This document shows positions 8,661 through 17,408 of a DNA stretch of 64,000 nucleotides, one piece after another. The DNA lies in NCBI GenBank assembly GCA_964641665.1, contig CAZXKO010000031.1, positions 1 to 64,000 on the forward strand, written 5' to 3'. The notes beneath the pieces are model-generated. The model did not search any database. It saw only the letters and a list, made by a program, of their open reading frames with translations, and was not told where the DNA came from. How positions within the stretch are numbered: the first letter of the stretch is position 1; every line of letters begins with the position of its first letter. The translations under genes were made by a program, and so were the position numbers. This DNA is from Gp1-AA133 sp964641665. Its GTDB lineage: Bacteria > Acidobacteriota > Terriglobia > Terriglobales > Acidobacteriaceae.

Positions 8661-10256
8661 TCACTCCTCAACAGGTAATCCAGTTGCGGGTTCCAGGAAC
8701 AAGCGGCCGTCCTTCCGGGGCGCGCTGAAGTCGAACATCTGATTGATCGGGCTGGCTAGAACGTCAAACGATCCCTGTCCAACACGTTCCCCACCCAGCC
8801 AGTTGTCTTCGATAAAACGCAGGATCGAAGTCTGGTCGGTCACGGTATGGTCTACGAACTTCTCCCTCGCCCAAGGCGAAATCACGAGGAGGGGTTGACG
8901 CGGACCATATCCGCAACGTCCGAGTGCGTGTCCGTTGTCAGGATCGAGGCCCGGCAGTGCAGCGGCGGCCGTCCCGCAGGCGTTCGGACCGGTCAGCGCA
9001 TCCGCCGGGCCAGCCGACTGGTTCACGATCGGCCCCATTTGGTGGTCGTACCATCCGTCGGAATCGTCGTAAAGCACGATCACCGCGGTGCTCTTCCAGG
9101 TCGGCTGCTTTTCGAGGAAGTTGATCAGATTCACCAGGAAGGTCTGCTCATCCAGTGGGTCCGAGTAACCTGCGTGGCCGTCCTGATAAGCTTGCGCCTT
9201 TAGAAAACTAACGGCTGGAAAGTTGCCATTCTGGACTGCAGCAAAGAAGTCGGTCAGATCGTATTCGTGGTTGGCGGAGCCGCCGTTACCGATCTCGGTG
9301 ACCGAAGAAGGTCTCTTGTGGTTGGGATTGGCGGTGGAGGCATAGTACTGAAACCAGGCATGGTGCGGGATATACTCCCCAGTCGTACCGGCGAGCCCCG
9401 CTGAGCTCCGGTGGCAGCCAGTGGAGCCGTTGGAGTTCACCGCCGTGGGATCGAATCCGCCCATGAACGATCCCCACGTAATGCCTGCCGCATTGAGCAG
9501 ATCCCCAATATTCGTTCCGCCCATCTGGACTTGATTGCGGGTCGGATTGGAGCACACGTCGCCAAGAGGATCGGCATCGCTGATAAGGGTCAGCGACCCG
9601 CTCCCGCCGTCGACCTCATCTGCAGCGCCGTTGAGCGTCTTGACTACGCCGTTCGTCTGCCCGGAGATCAGGTTCACCGCGCCCGGAGTCGAAGGGCCAA
9701 AGGTCGTGCTGTACGAGTTATCGCTCATCGCAAAGTGCTGCGCGTAGCTCCAGAGCGCGGTCACGGTGTTGCCGTCGTAATAGCCGAGATTGAGGGCGGT
9801 GTTCGTCGATGGCGATCCGACTGAAACCGGGAAAAGGTCCATCAATCCCGCATGAAAGGCTTTTTGCTCGGCGGTGTAGTCGTGGTCCTGATCCGCAGTG
9901 ACTGGCTGCGACCGGTCCAGACGAAATGGATTGCTGGCGCCAGCGCCATTGAGTGGATTGAGGTTGGGGTTGTCGTTCAGCAAGGCCGGGGTGTATCCGT
10001 TGACTGTGGGCGTACCGCGCCTGGCCTGAAAGCCGGGCTCACCCCTGGGGTTCGTGGCATTAGGATAAGTTCCAAAGTAGTGGTCGAATGAAACGTTCTC
10101 TTGAAAGACCACCACCAAGTGCCGAATGGGTGTTGCCGTTTCGGCGTTTGGTGCAGCGAACGCGGGCGCGGCACACGGTCCGAGAGCCGTCAGCAGCGCC
10201 GTTACTAGAGCGACAGTCTTTCTAGGGATTGCTGACGCACAAATTCTCTTCAACAT
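8661..10256 (-). CDS. exported phospholipase C-like phosphoesterase
   Basis: A 531-residue PF04185-family protein without the propeller of its two neighbours. A signal peptide (hydrophobic core VALVTALLTALG, cleavage near AFA-AP) is followed directly by the nucleophile-region motif QENVSFDHYFGTYPNA at about residue 52. Near the C-terminal third lies LYDDSDGWYDHQMG, a metal-site motif typical of phospholipase C-like and acid phosphatase members. The usual ENRSFDHYFG reads ENVSFDHYFG here, an Arg-to-Val change in the nucleophile loop. The start at 10256 was chosen because GGAGG lies 5 nt upstream and the signal peptide follows; the frame continues to 10490 without useful sequence. It is divergent from the TonB-dependent receptor. 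Confidence 0.9.
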   Translation of the reverse strand: MLKRICASAIPRKTVALVTALLTALGPCAAPAFAAPNAETATPIRHLVVVFQENVSFDHYFGTYPNATNPRGEPGFQARRGTPTVNGYTPALLNDNPNLNPLNGAGASNPFRLDRSQPVTADQDHDYTAEQKAFHAGLMDLFPVSVGSPSTNTALNLGYYDGNTVTALWSYAQHFAMSDNSYSTTFGPSTPGAVNLISGQTNGVVKTLNGAADEVDGGSGSLTLISDADPLGDVCSNPTRNQVQMGGTNIGDLLNAAGITWGSFMGGFDPTAVNSNGSTGCHRSSAGLAGTTGEYIPHHAWFQYYASTANPNHKRPSSVTEIGNGGSANHEYDLTDFFAAVQNGNFPAVSFLKAQAYQDGHAGYSDPLDEQTFLVNLINFLEKQPTWKSTAVIVLYDDSDGWYDHQMGPIVNQSAGPADALTGPNACGTAAAALPGLDPDNGHALGRCGYGPRQPLLVISPWAREKFVDHTVTDQTSILRFIEDNWLGGERVGQGSFDVLASPINQMFDFSAPRKDGRLFLEPATGLPVEE

Positions 10257-10846
10257 CTCCTCCTCCATCCTCCGGCACTTTGAAAGCACAGGCTGACGCC
10301 ACATTGCCTGAGGAGGAACAAACGCTACCCGATGCATGTTTCGGCAATTTGAACCGCGTATTAAAACTCGGTTAATCGGGGGCGCGCGCCGAGCTTTGCC
10401 TGTGGATATCCGTGGTCCGGTCCGCGGCCGCCAACCAACTTCTTCGCTGCCGGCGCCCACTCGGCCGTACCAACGCCACTTCTCACCCAACGTTTCGGTG
10501 AAAGGGGATGGGTTTCAGCCGACCACATTCATTCACCAACATTTCATTCCTTTGTCATCGCCCCGTAACAACTCGTTGCTATTCATCGTCCGCACGGCGC
10601 TGACAAAGACTCTTAACAAGCCCGATCTGCACGAAGTCGCACGGCGACGGGCCAGCCAGCTGTCGGAAGGGGATTCCCCAACGGAGGCCGGGAAAGAAGT
10701 GGTGGATTTGTGGCGGTGTCGCATGTCTGAACTGGCGGGCGACACCGCTCCGACAATTCGTATCGAGCCAGTCGCGAAACTCAGCGGCGTCCAGCTGGGT
10801 GCGATCGGAACGCGTTGAGGCCTGTAGGCCAGGAAACAGTAATCTT
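10257..10846. other. divergent promoter region
   Basis: This 590-bp gap lies between the minus-strand phospholipase-like gene and the plus-strand receptor. It carries the tandem Pho boxes at 10530-10569. No further gene is supported; short open frames on both strands overlap the regulatory repeats. Confidence 0.6.
10530..10569 (+). promoter_or_regulatory. tandem Pho boxes upstream of the TonB-dependent receptor
   Basis: Four 7-mers, CATTCAC, ATTTCAT, TTGTCAT and CCGTAAC, follow each other with exactly 4 bases between them (11-bp pitch). The middle pair, ATTTCATTCCTTTGTCAT, is a good match to the Pho-box consensus. A TATTCA hexamer at 10580-10585 is suitably placed for a -10 element. The orientation faces the receptor gene, whose start is about 280 bp away, so the 5' leader would be long. 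Regulation by phosphate limitation is inferred. Confidence 0.6.
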
Positions 10847-13800
10847 ATGTGCGGCAAAGGTATCACTCGGAAGCGTACCGTTTTCTCTATGTTCGTGGTT
10901 CTCGTGGCTGCGGCTTGGCAATTCGTGGCTGCGCAGACGACGGTGACAACCGGGGTGGTGCGTGGATTGGTCGGTGACGGCTCGGGCGCCGTGGTTCCTC
11001 AAGCCACCGTCGTTCTTTTGGCGTTTAGTACCGGCCAGCATCTCATGCGAACTACCAATGACGCTGGAATTTTCGTTTTTCCCTCGCAACCGGTTGGGAC
11101 TTACGCCTTGGAAATCACGGCTCCCGGGTTTCGCAAAAGAGTCGTGCCAAACGTGTACGTTCAGATTGGGCAGACAACGTTTGTGAATGTTCACCTCTTA
11201 CCGGGCACCGGCACCGAGTCCATCACGGTGACGGGGGAGTCCCCCCTTTTGCGGACGGAGGATTCCAACCAGAGCTCTGTGGTAAACCGAGAACTCCTGG
11301 ATGGTCTTCCCCTCAGCGGTCGGCGATTTCTCGATTTCGCGCTGCTCGTACCCAATTCCACGCCCGACGGTCAGTCTGGGCTGGTGAGTTTCGCGGGCGA
11401 ACAGGGCGGCGAAGACACGGGATACGCCAACGGCAACGGGGCCAACTCGTATACCGTCGATGGTGCGAGCGCGACCAGCAACTACTTTGGTAACGCCCGC
11501 GGCGGCGAAAAAGTGCCTTACATCTTTGGCGAGAACGCCATCGAGGAGTTTCAGGTCGCGGTCTCGCCTTATCACGCCGAGTACGGCGGAGGCGCAACTG
11601 GCTTTGTGAATATTGTGACACGCTCAGGCAGTGACGCCGTCCACGGCAATGCGTTTTACTACAACCGTAACTCAGCCACGGGCGCGAGTGACGCAGTCGA
11701 CAAGGCCAACCGGCTCCCCCGCCCTGTAAACATCCTCCAGCAGTTCGGCGGGAGCCTCGGTGGCTCCATCCTTCCGCATCGTGCCTGGTTTCTCGTCGAC
11801 TACGAGCAGCAACTCCAAAAGAATCCGATCACCGTCGCCAACTCCAGTTTTTCAGGTCTGGACCAGGCAGCTTTCGACGTACCCGACCGCCTGCCGTTGC
11901 CTGCTCCCAGTGCGGTTTTCCCCGTCCCGAGCGGGCTGTCTGTGCCGGACCCGAACAATCCCATCTATCTGCAGAATGTCGCCAACGCTCTGGATGCCAT
12001 TCAATCCAATCTCGGCACTCAGCCACGCTTCCGTAAAGACTGGTCCGTCTTTTCTAAGATCGACTATCGGGACTCCAGAGACGATCGTTTCTATCTCAGC
12101 CTCAACTGGAATCGGTTCGACTCGCCCCGCGGCTTCATTGTCAACAGCCAGACCCCTCTCTTCGGCAAAAGCACGCTGGCGAATGCCTTTGTGCGCGACT
12201 ACCACGCCAGCACTGGATGGAGTCACGCCTATGGCAGCGATTTACTCAACGAACTGCATGCCAGCTTCTCGCGCGACGACCAGTATTCCACGCCGACCCG
12301 ACTGGTCGACGCGAGGCTGCCCACCGTTTTGCTCATTCCGGCTGGAGGCGAATCCGCTGCAGGCAGCAACCTGCAATTGGGCAACGCCGGTTTTGCCGGT
12401 GGGCGAACCAACGAAGCCCTGTGGCAGGCATCCGATGACGTAAGTTACCTCCGCGGAAAACACACTTTCAAATTCGGAGCTGAGTTTGCCCGCGCCCACG
12501 TGACCGACCTGGCGTTTGGGGGGTTCGATCCCGACGCGCAGGAACAATTCGGAACCTTTCGCGGGACCTATAGTTTTTCCAGTCTGACGAACTTTGCCTT
12601 GGGCATCTACGACAATTTCTTTCAGAGCACAGGCCAACCAAGATTTTCTTTCAACGTCCCGTACCTGGGTTTTTACCTGCACGACACCTATCAGATTCAT
12701 TCTCGTCTGACCCTGGACCTGGGAATCCGCGAGGATTTTCAGATCTATCCGCAGCCGAAGATGAATCCGGCGTTCCCGTTGACGGGTCAGTTTCCGAACC
12801 AGTACGAGCGCCTCGCACCCAGATTCGGATTCGCCTGGCAACCGAGGGAGAAAACGGTTGTGCGCGGCGGATTCGGAGTCTTCTACGAGAATCTCAATGG
12901 ATTGAACTACAGGAATGCGGTGATTTCGAACGGTCTACTCTCGCAGCAAGCTTCGGTGTCCCTCAACTATGGTGACAACGGGGCGCTGACACCGAACCGG
13001 CAGACCGCCGTGTTCCCGAACCAGATCACCGATCTATCGCAATTCTCAGCGTCCGACATTTCCCTGATCGACCCACATTTTCGGTACCCCTATGTCCTCC
13101 AGGGCAGCCTCCAAATTGAGCGCGAGATTCTTCGGGACACCGTAGTCACCGTCGGGACCACATGGACTCATGGTATCCACCTGATCTCCTCCAGTGCGTA
13201 CGACCTGAATCAGAGCCCGCCCACTGGCTTCACAACGTATATCCTCTGCTCGGCGGGAGCTACCAATGCGAGCGCTTGCAACGGCGCATCGATCGTGCTC
13301 CCGAATCTGGACTCGCAGCGCCTGTCCTTCACTGACAGTCGTCTAACCAGCAGCTTCGGTCAGATCAACGCACTTATTACGCCTGGGATGAACAACTACA
13401 ACTCGTTTTTTGTGCAAGGGCAGCGTCGCTTCCGTCACGGCCTGGCGTTCCAAACCGCTTACACGCTCTCGAAGAACCTCATGTCGCATGGCGTCGATTT
13501 CAACAATCAGTTCGATTTCCACAATACCCACGCTCCGTACCTCCTGGACCAGCGCCATCGTCTGTCGGTCGCCGCAGTCTTCCAACCCGATTTCGGGTCC
13601 CACCTCGAATCGGAATGGATTCGTGCAGCCTTGTCGGAATGGACGATTAGCACTGTCATGCAGTTCGCCTCCGGCCGACCCTACGCTGGGGAAATGGACG
13701 TTGCCTGCGCCGCTGCCGACATCTCCGACGGGTGCCCCGACGGTTCTCCTCAGAATGCGATCAACAACACGGCCGCTCTTCAGAGCACGGCGAACTCCGC

Positions 13801-14164
13801 CCTGGGAATTAATGCCGGCAGTCCCAGTCCGTTCGAAGGCCTGAACTCCTTCTATGGCCCTTGGACGCAGCAGATCGATCTCGCGCTCTCACGACGCTTC
13901 CACCTGACCGAACGGAATTCCATTAGCTTCCAGGCTCAGGTTTTCAACGTATTGAATCACGCGAACTATTACGTACAGAACGGCACGGGAGTGAACCCCA
14001 TCCAGTACAGACCCTTCGGATCCACCTGCGGCGACGGGCAGGCCGTGAACCAGACTTGTTATCTCGTCCCCAACACCGGCCCGGGCGGATTCGGCACGCT
14101 GCAGGTGATCAGCGCGCTCAACGGCCCGCGTGTGTTCCAGTTCGCGCTCAAGTGGAGTTTCTAA
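10847..14164 (+). CDS. Oar-like TonB-dependent receptor with carboxypeptidase-regulatory N-domain
   Basis: A 1105-residue outer-membrane receptor. The signal segment FSMFVVLVAAAWQFVAAQ precedes a carboxypeptidase-regulatory-like beta-sandwich (about residues 30-115, VRGLVGDGSGAVVPQATV). A plug domain (about 120-260, e.g. YTVDGASATSNYFGN and EYGGGATGFVNIVTRSG) and a 22-strand-type barrel follow, ending in the aromatic strand FQFALKWSF typical of outer-membrane proteins. This Oar/SusC-like type is very common in acidobacteria and imports large organic substrates with TonB energy. The start at 10847 is preceded by AGGAAA; an in-frame start at 10799 would add a non-signal N-terminus. The Pho boxes upstream and phosphatases next door suggest uptake of an organophosphate or of a product of the neighbouring enzymes; the ligand is unknown. 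Confidence 0.93.
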   Translation: MCGKGITRKRTVFSMFVVLVAAAWQFVAAQTTVTTGVVRGLVGDGSGAVVPQATVVLLAFSTGQHLMRTTNDAGIFVFPSQPVGTYALEITAPGFRKRVVPNVYVQIGQTTFVNVHLLPGTGTESITVTGESPLLRTEDSNQSSVVNRELLDGLPLSGRRFLDFALLVPNSTPDGQSGLVSFAGEQGGEDTGYANGNGANSYTVDGASATSNYFGNARGGEKVPYIFGENAIEEFQVAVSPYHAEYGGGATGFVNIVTRSGSDAVHGNAFYYNRNSATGASDAVDKANRLPRPVNILQQFGGSLGGSILPHRAWFLVDYEQQLQKNPITVANSSFSGLDQAAFDVPDRLPLPAPSAVFPVPSGLSVPDPNNPIYLQNVANALDAIQSNLGTQPRFRKDWSVFSKIDYRDSRDDRFYLSLNWNRFDSPRGFIVNSQTPLFGKSTLANAFVRDYHASTGWSHAYGSDLLNELHASFSRDDQYSTPTRLVDARLPTVLLIPAGGESAAGSNLQLGNAGFAGGRTNEALWQASDDVSYLRGKHTFKFGAEFARAHVTDLAFGGFDPDAQEQFGTFRGTYSFSSLTNFALGIYDNFFQSTGQPRFSFNVPYLGFYLHDTYQIHSRLTLDLGIREDFQIYPQPKMNPAFPLTGQFPNQYERLAPRFGFAWQPREKTVVRGGFGVFYENLNGLNYRNAVISNGLLSQQASVSLNYGDNGALTPNRQTAVFPNQITDLSQFSASDISLIDPHFRYPYVLQGSLQIEREILRDTVVTVGTTWTHGIHLISSSAYDLNQSPPTGFTTYILCSAGATNASACNGASIVLPNLDSQRLSFTDSRLTSSFGQINALITPGMNNYNSFFVQGQRRFRHGLAFQTAYTLSKNLMSHGVDFNNQFDFHNTHAPYLLDQRHRLSVAAVFQPDFGSHLESEWIRAALSEWTISTVMQFASGRPYAGEMDVACAAADISDGCPDGSPQNAINNTAALQSTANSALGINAGSPSPFEGLNSFYGPWTQQIDLALSRRFHLTERNSISFQAQVFNVLNHANYYVQNGTGVNPIQYRPFGSTCGDGQAVNQTCYLVPNTGPGGFGTLQVISALNGPRVFQFALKWSF

Positions 14165-14205
14165 ACCTCGCCAGAAAAGGCAGGGTGAAGGAGCTGGTCT
14201 AGGCG

Positions 14206-14586
14206 GGCGGGGGCTTCGTCACAACATTCTGGTGCACAGCACTATAAGGCGCCTTTTGAAACACACCCGTATCTTCATGTTTTCGAAAACGGCGGCACGC
14301 CCGATCACTACTTGGCCAGCGCCGACTGGATGCCGCGCAACCTCTATGAACGCGTCGAGGTGATGTTCCCCGGGAGATGTGGAACAACGCCGACGAGTAG
14401 CGGAGATCCTTTTCTCACCATCTCAAGGACACCGCCAAGAGTCGGATGCTGCATGCGGACGGCAAGTACTTGCCCACAATCCACGGCGATGCTTCCCGCG
14501 CGAGCCGCAACGGGGCTCCCTTCACTGTCCAGAGCTTCTTCATCTCGGAACCTGAGAACACACTCGACTTGGCTGCACCGAGATGA
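14206..14586 (+). pseudogene. ppk: decayed C-terminal fragment of polyphosphate kinase 1
   Basis: Pieces of PPK1 can be read in successive frames. HNILVHSTIRRLLKHTRIF (from about 14218) matches the region before the conserved RI-FYF motif. After a shift near 14283 comes VFENGGTPDHYLASADWMPR then NLYERVEVMFP, which matches the conserved SADWMPRNL segment. After another shift comes FSHHLKDTAKSRMLHADGKY and later NGAPFTVQSFFI, matching the end of PPK1. An in-frame TAG lies at 14398-14400. Two frameshifts, a stop and the missing N-terminal three-quarters show that it is not functional. It begins about 40 bp after the receptor gene. PPK makes polyphosphate, so this is a phosphate-metabolism remnant. 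Confidence 0.82.
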
Positions 14587-14835
14587 GCTTGGATCTCTTT
14601 CTCGGCTCTTCGAGCCAAGAGCCATCAACCGTTCTTCCGTGCCTGCTCGGTGCCTTCCTTGACGAGCATCCCCAATTTGCAGTTCTCGCCGCACAGCGGC
14701 AACACCAGCGAGATTCTGCAGCTTTTGCTCGACGGCAAACTTCTGTCGGCCCGATTTGAAGGGCGCCCGCACGGACCGAGGTGTGCCTCTTCTAGTTGGC
14801 GAAAAGTCCTCATTGTCACGGTCGGTTACGCATCG
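14587..14835 (+). pseudogene. decayed LysR-type regulator fragment (effector-binding domain)
   Basis: Three frames together resemble the effector-binding domain of LysR regulators. LDLFLGSS then VLPCLLGAFLDEHPQF (about 14588-14680) corresponds to the usual L-LGAS...LP-LLGAFL-EHP. A shift leads to NLQFSPHSGNTSEILQLLLD plus GKL, matching the ligand-cleft segment. A further shift leads to SVGPI, a stop where Glu is expected, and RAPARTEVCLF. No HTH domain is present. It directly abuts the ppk remnant, so the two were probably joined by deletion. This is a call from recognition of conserved patterns; an alignment would be needed to fix the borders. Confidence 0.65.
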
Positions 14836-15016
14836 ACAACTGCGGAAATTCAGGCCCATTAGGGACCTCGGCCCGGACGCTGACCCGTTTTGGCTTGTGA
14901 CCCCAATCGGCAATTGGGCGGACAACTGGCGCGCTCCGGCCTTTGGCGCTCAAGCCCGTTCTAAGGGTGATGGGTCCGATGCCCATGCCCCGCCTCGCAC
15001 CCGCAACGGCTGGTGA

Positions 15017-15664
15017 CTAGAAAAGAGCCCAAACGAGTTTCGCAGACTCCATGAGCCAAGTTGTCGCATAGGCTCTTTGGCGCCACCATCCACGCGGCTG
15101 ATAATCGGGATCGGCCACACTATCCACCGAAACCTGGATCGACGGATCACGCTTGGGCAAAGTCTTTCTCCAAATCAGCCCCGCTCGACGGCTGTGATAG
15201 TTTGAAGTCACAAGGGCAATCGTTTTCCACCGATGCTCTTGGATGCACGCGCTGAGCGCCTCGGCTTCCTGCTCGGTGGAGCTAACGCCCGACGTTTCGC
15301 AGAACTCCACTCTGGAGGCCAAGTCAGCCCCATAGTTCTTTTCGATGTAATTCCGCGCAATCGGCGCGATCTCTTCACCCCAATAGGATTCCTTGGGAAC
15401 GCTGAACGCGACTCGCTCCGCCGAACCCCGCTGCAACATCGTCATTGCGGTGGCTATTCGAGCCCTCTCACCAGCCATAGAACCCTGGAGGACGACGGTT
15501 GCGTCCACACGCTCAGGCAGACGGTTCGGTGCGACAAGTAAGTATCCACCCCAGCGCAGGAAGGAAAGAGCAAGGACCACGAAAATGCCAGCTAGCCACA
15601 ATTTCCAGTACGACCGCTTGCTTGGTGCGTCGCGCTCGGAGATGTTGAGAAGTGTGTACGCCAA
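15017..15664 (-). CDS. DUF218/YdcF-SanA family membrane-anchored protein
   Basis: One N-terminal membrane segment (LWLAGIFVVLALSFLRWGGY) is followed by a DUF218 domain with DATVVLQGSMAGERARIATA, then EAEALSACIQEHRWKTIALV and the conserved SNYHSRRAGLIW. In related proteins (YdcF, SanA, ElyC) this Rossmann-like domain acts on the envelope side of the membrane and is linked to peptidoglycan or surface polysaccharide synthesis; the exact reaction is unknown. The frame is open back to a TTG at 15841, but that would overlap the divergent NUDIX gene. The TTG at 15664, with GGGGGG six bases upstream, is the better guess. The start is uncertain; the family call is firm. Confidence 0.8.
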   Translation of the reverse strand: MAYTLLNISERDAPSKRSYWKLWLAGIFVVLALSFLRWGGYLLVAPNRLPERVDATVVLQGSMAGERARIATAMTMLQRGSAERVAFSVPKESYWGEEIAPIARNYIEKNYGADLASRVEFCETSGVSSTEQEAEALSACIQEHRWKTIALVTSNYHSRRAGLIWRKTLPKRDPSIQVSVDSVADPDYQPRGWWRQRAYATTWLMESAKLVWALF

Positions 15665-15848
15665 GGTATACCCCCCGGGCCAGAGATCCCTCAAAGACAA
15701 GGTGGCTGGCGAGAACTCTTCTGTGGCTATGATACACAATGACGCCGTGCCAGTTGCACAGGTCGCATTGAACAGCCTTCGGGTGGCGCGTCTGGAGGTA
15801 GGCCTTCGGTAACATCCACGCTGGAATTTCTCGTTGCACAATTACATC

Positions 15849-16388
15849 ATGGGTTCAGCAAGGTTCCTTCCTCTCCAGGTCGCGGCGGTCTGCTACCGAA
15901 AGTGTGGTGCCTCCTTCGAGTTTCTGCTGGTCAACACTACCAGTGGAGACAGGTGGATTTTTCCTAAGGGAGCCACTGCGCGACGGCTATCGCACAGCCA
16001 AGCCGCGGAGCGCGAGGCCTTGGAGGAGGCCGGGGCAGTTGGTGTAATCGAGCCGCAGCATTTTCACCTCTACCTGCAGCCAAAAGGCGTCTCCAGGCTG
16101 CGCAATGACATCCAGGAATTCGTCGTGAAGGCTTTCCTCCTGCAAGTCAGTCACATCCAGCCGCCCCAAGAACAAAAGCGCAACCCCACCTGGTTCAGCG
16201 TCGACGACACACGCAGCGCTCTGGCAATGGGACGCGAGGCGAAGTACGCCGCCGAACTTCGCACTGTTATCGACCGCGCCGTGGAGCGCCTGTCTGCTGA
16301 GGGAAGGATTGTCCCGGATCTCAGCCGAGCGCCTACCTATCGCATCTGGCGATCTCTCCTCAGGTTACTCAGGTTAAACTTCCTTTAA
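15849..16388 (+). CDS. NUDIX hydrolase
   Basis: A 179-residue protein. The NUDIX box lies at about residues 43-65 (PKGATARRL ... REALEEAGAVG): the REALEEAG core that binds the metal is intact, but the first Glu of the GX5E part is Leu. The N-terminal strand AAVCYRKCGASFEFLLVNT and RWIFPKG resemble diadenosine/diphosphoinositol polyphosphate hydrolase-like members. These enzymes split nucleoside diphosphates linked to another group; the substrate here is not predictable. The last 30 residues are basic and hydrophobic and outside the fold. The start was set at the ATG at 15849; a TTG at 15834 is in frame. It is divergent from the DUF218 gene. Confidence 0.88.
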   Translation: MGSARFLPLQVAAVCYRKCGASFEFLLVNTTSGDRWIFPKGATARRLSHSQAAEREALEEAGAVGVIEPQHFHLYLQPKGVSRLRNDIQEFVVKAFLLQVSHIQPPQEQKRNPTWFSVDDTRSALAMGREAKYAAELRTVIDRAVERLSAEGRIVPDLSRAPTYRIWRSLLRLLRLNFL

Positions 16389-16994
16389 ATAGGAGCGAGG
16401 AGGCCCGGGCCTGTTAGGAAAACATGGAATTGAGTCCGTGTTCGGCGGCCCATCGCCTCGATTCTAACGGCTCAGGATTTGACCGCGACAAACGAGTGCC
16501 TGGCGTTCATTCCTGAAAATGTAAGGGGACAGACACTGGTTCTGTGGAGCGAGCGATTCGCTCCCAACTTGCAACGTGACTTTCGTTGCGAATGGGCAGC
16601 CGCCCTATTACCGTGTGGAGGAGCAGCCAGTGTCCGTGCTTGAGTTATCCCTGTCCGCCTTCGAATTCCCCACCTCGGTGAAATAAAGCGAAAGTCGGCT
16701 CTTTGACCCGGTGATTCAAAAGGGGCTCTCCGCAGCAGCGGCAATTGCGTGAATCCATTGCTCGACAAATTAGCGTCCGTGTTGCTCAGCCCGGTATACC
16801 ATTTTGGGCATCGCGAGCAGAGATTCCGCACGGGCGGCAGGGTAGGAACCACGGGTTTCCCACAGGGTTCACCATGGACTCTCCCCCCGAACAAACGGCT
16901 CAATGCTCCGCACAGATTCGCCGGAAGATGTGGCTGTCCATCCCGCTCTGAACGCTACCTAAAGGATACCCTCATAGGTATTACTTTGCGGGTT
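16389..16994. other. intergenic stretch without a recognisable gene
   Basis: A 12-bp palindrome AGGCCCGGGCCT lies at 16400-16411 just after the NUDIX gene. A 143-codon open frame on the minus strand (16472-16903) has a composition and arginine/proline bias typical of non-coding GC-rich DNA and was rejected. No remnant could be identified. Confidence 0.5.
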
Positions 16995-17408
16995 TTAGGC
17001 TCCTGCGTGCGAAGCTCCGACGAAATCATGACCGGAAAACCTCCGACCGACAAACCGCTCGCCTCGACGAACAGCGTTCACACCCCCCCGTAGCTCGCTC
17101 CCGGCATCAGTCTTGACGACATAGCCCCGTGCGCCAGTGCCAAGGGCTTCTTGCACCGCATCACTAGACGACTCTTGGCTCACGAATAGTATCTTCGAAC
17201 CGGGCGAGACCTTACGTATTCGCCGATCGACTTCAATGCCATTCAGCCTTGGAAGACCAATGTCCAGCAGGATCAAATCTGGTTGCAGTTCTTCGGCCTT
17301 CTGAACCGCCTCCAACCCATCCGATGCTTCCCAACAAACGTATACGCTAGATGTGTTTTGCAGGCTTGAGGAAAGAAATTGTCGAATGGGTTCGTAATCA
17401 TCTACCAC
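16995..17408 (-). CDS. single-domain response regulator (receiver only)
   Basis: A 137-residue CheY-like receiver domain. VVDDYEPIRQF holds the acidic pocket, DLILLDIGLP the phospho-accepting Asp, ILFVSQESS the Ser/Thr switch position, and GYVVKTDA the conserved Lys. The C-terminal tail (GERFVGRRFSGHDFVGASHA) matches the tail seen in acidobacterial receiver-only proteins, so an output domain is probably not missing. No ATG starts the gene: the frame opens after a TAG at about 17451, and the first strand (NLVLVVDD) begins before the GTG used here. Either a non-ATG start upstream is used or the 5' end has been damaged. No histidine kinase is adjacent. Confidence 0.75.
   Translation of the reverse strand: MVDDYEPIRQFLSSSLQNTSSVYVCWEASDGLEAVQKAEELQPDLILLDIGLPRLNGIEVDRRIRKVSPGSKILFVSQESSSDAVQEALGTGARGYVVKTDAGSELRGGVNAVRRGERFVGRRFSGHDFVGASHAGA

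Noticed and set aside
8390..8671. 93-codon minus-strand frame between two phosphoesterase genes
   Set aside because: It overlaps the end of the neighbouring gene, lacks a ribosome binding site and has no regular structure.
16472..16903. 143-codon minus-strand frame
   Set aside because: Arg/Pro/Ser-rich composition and absence of a start signal point to non-coding DNA.
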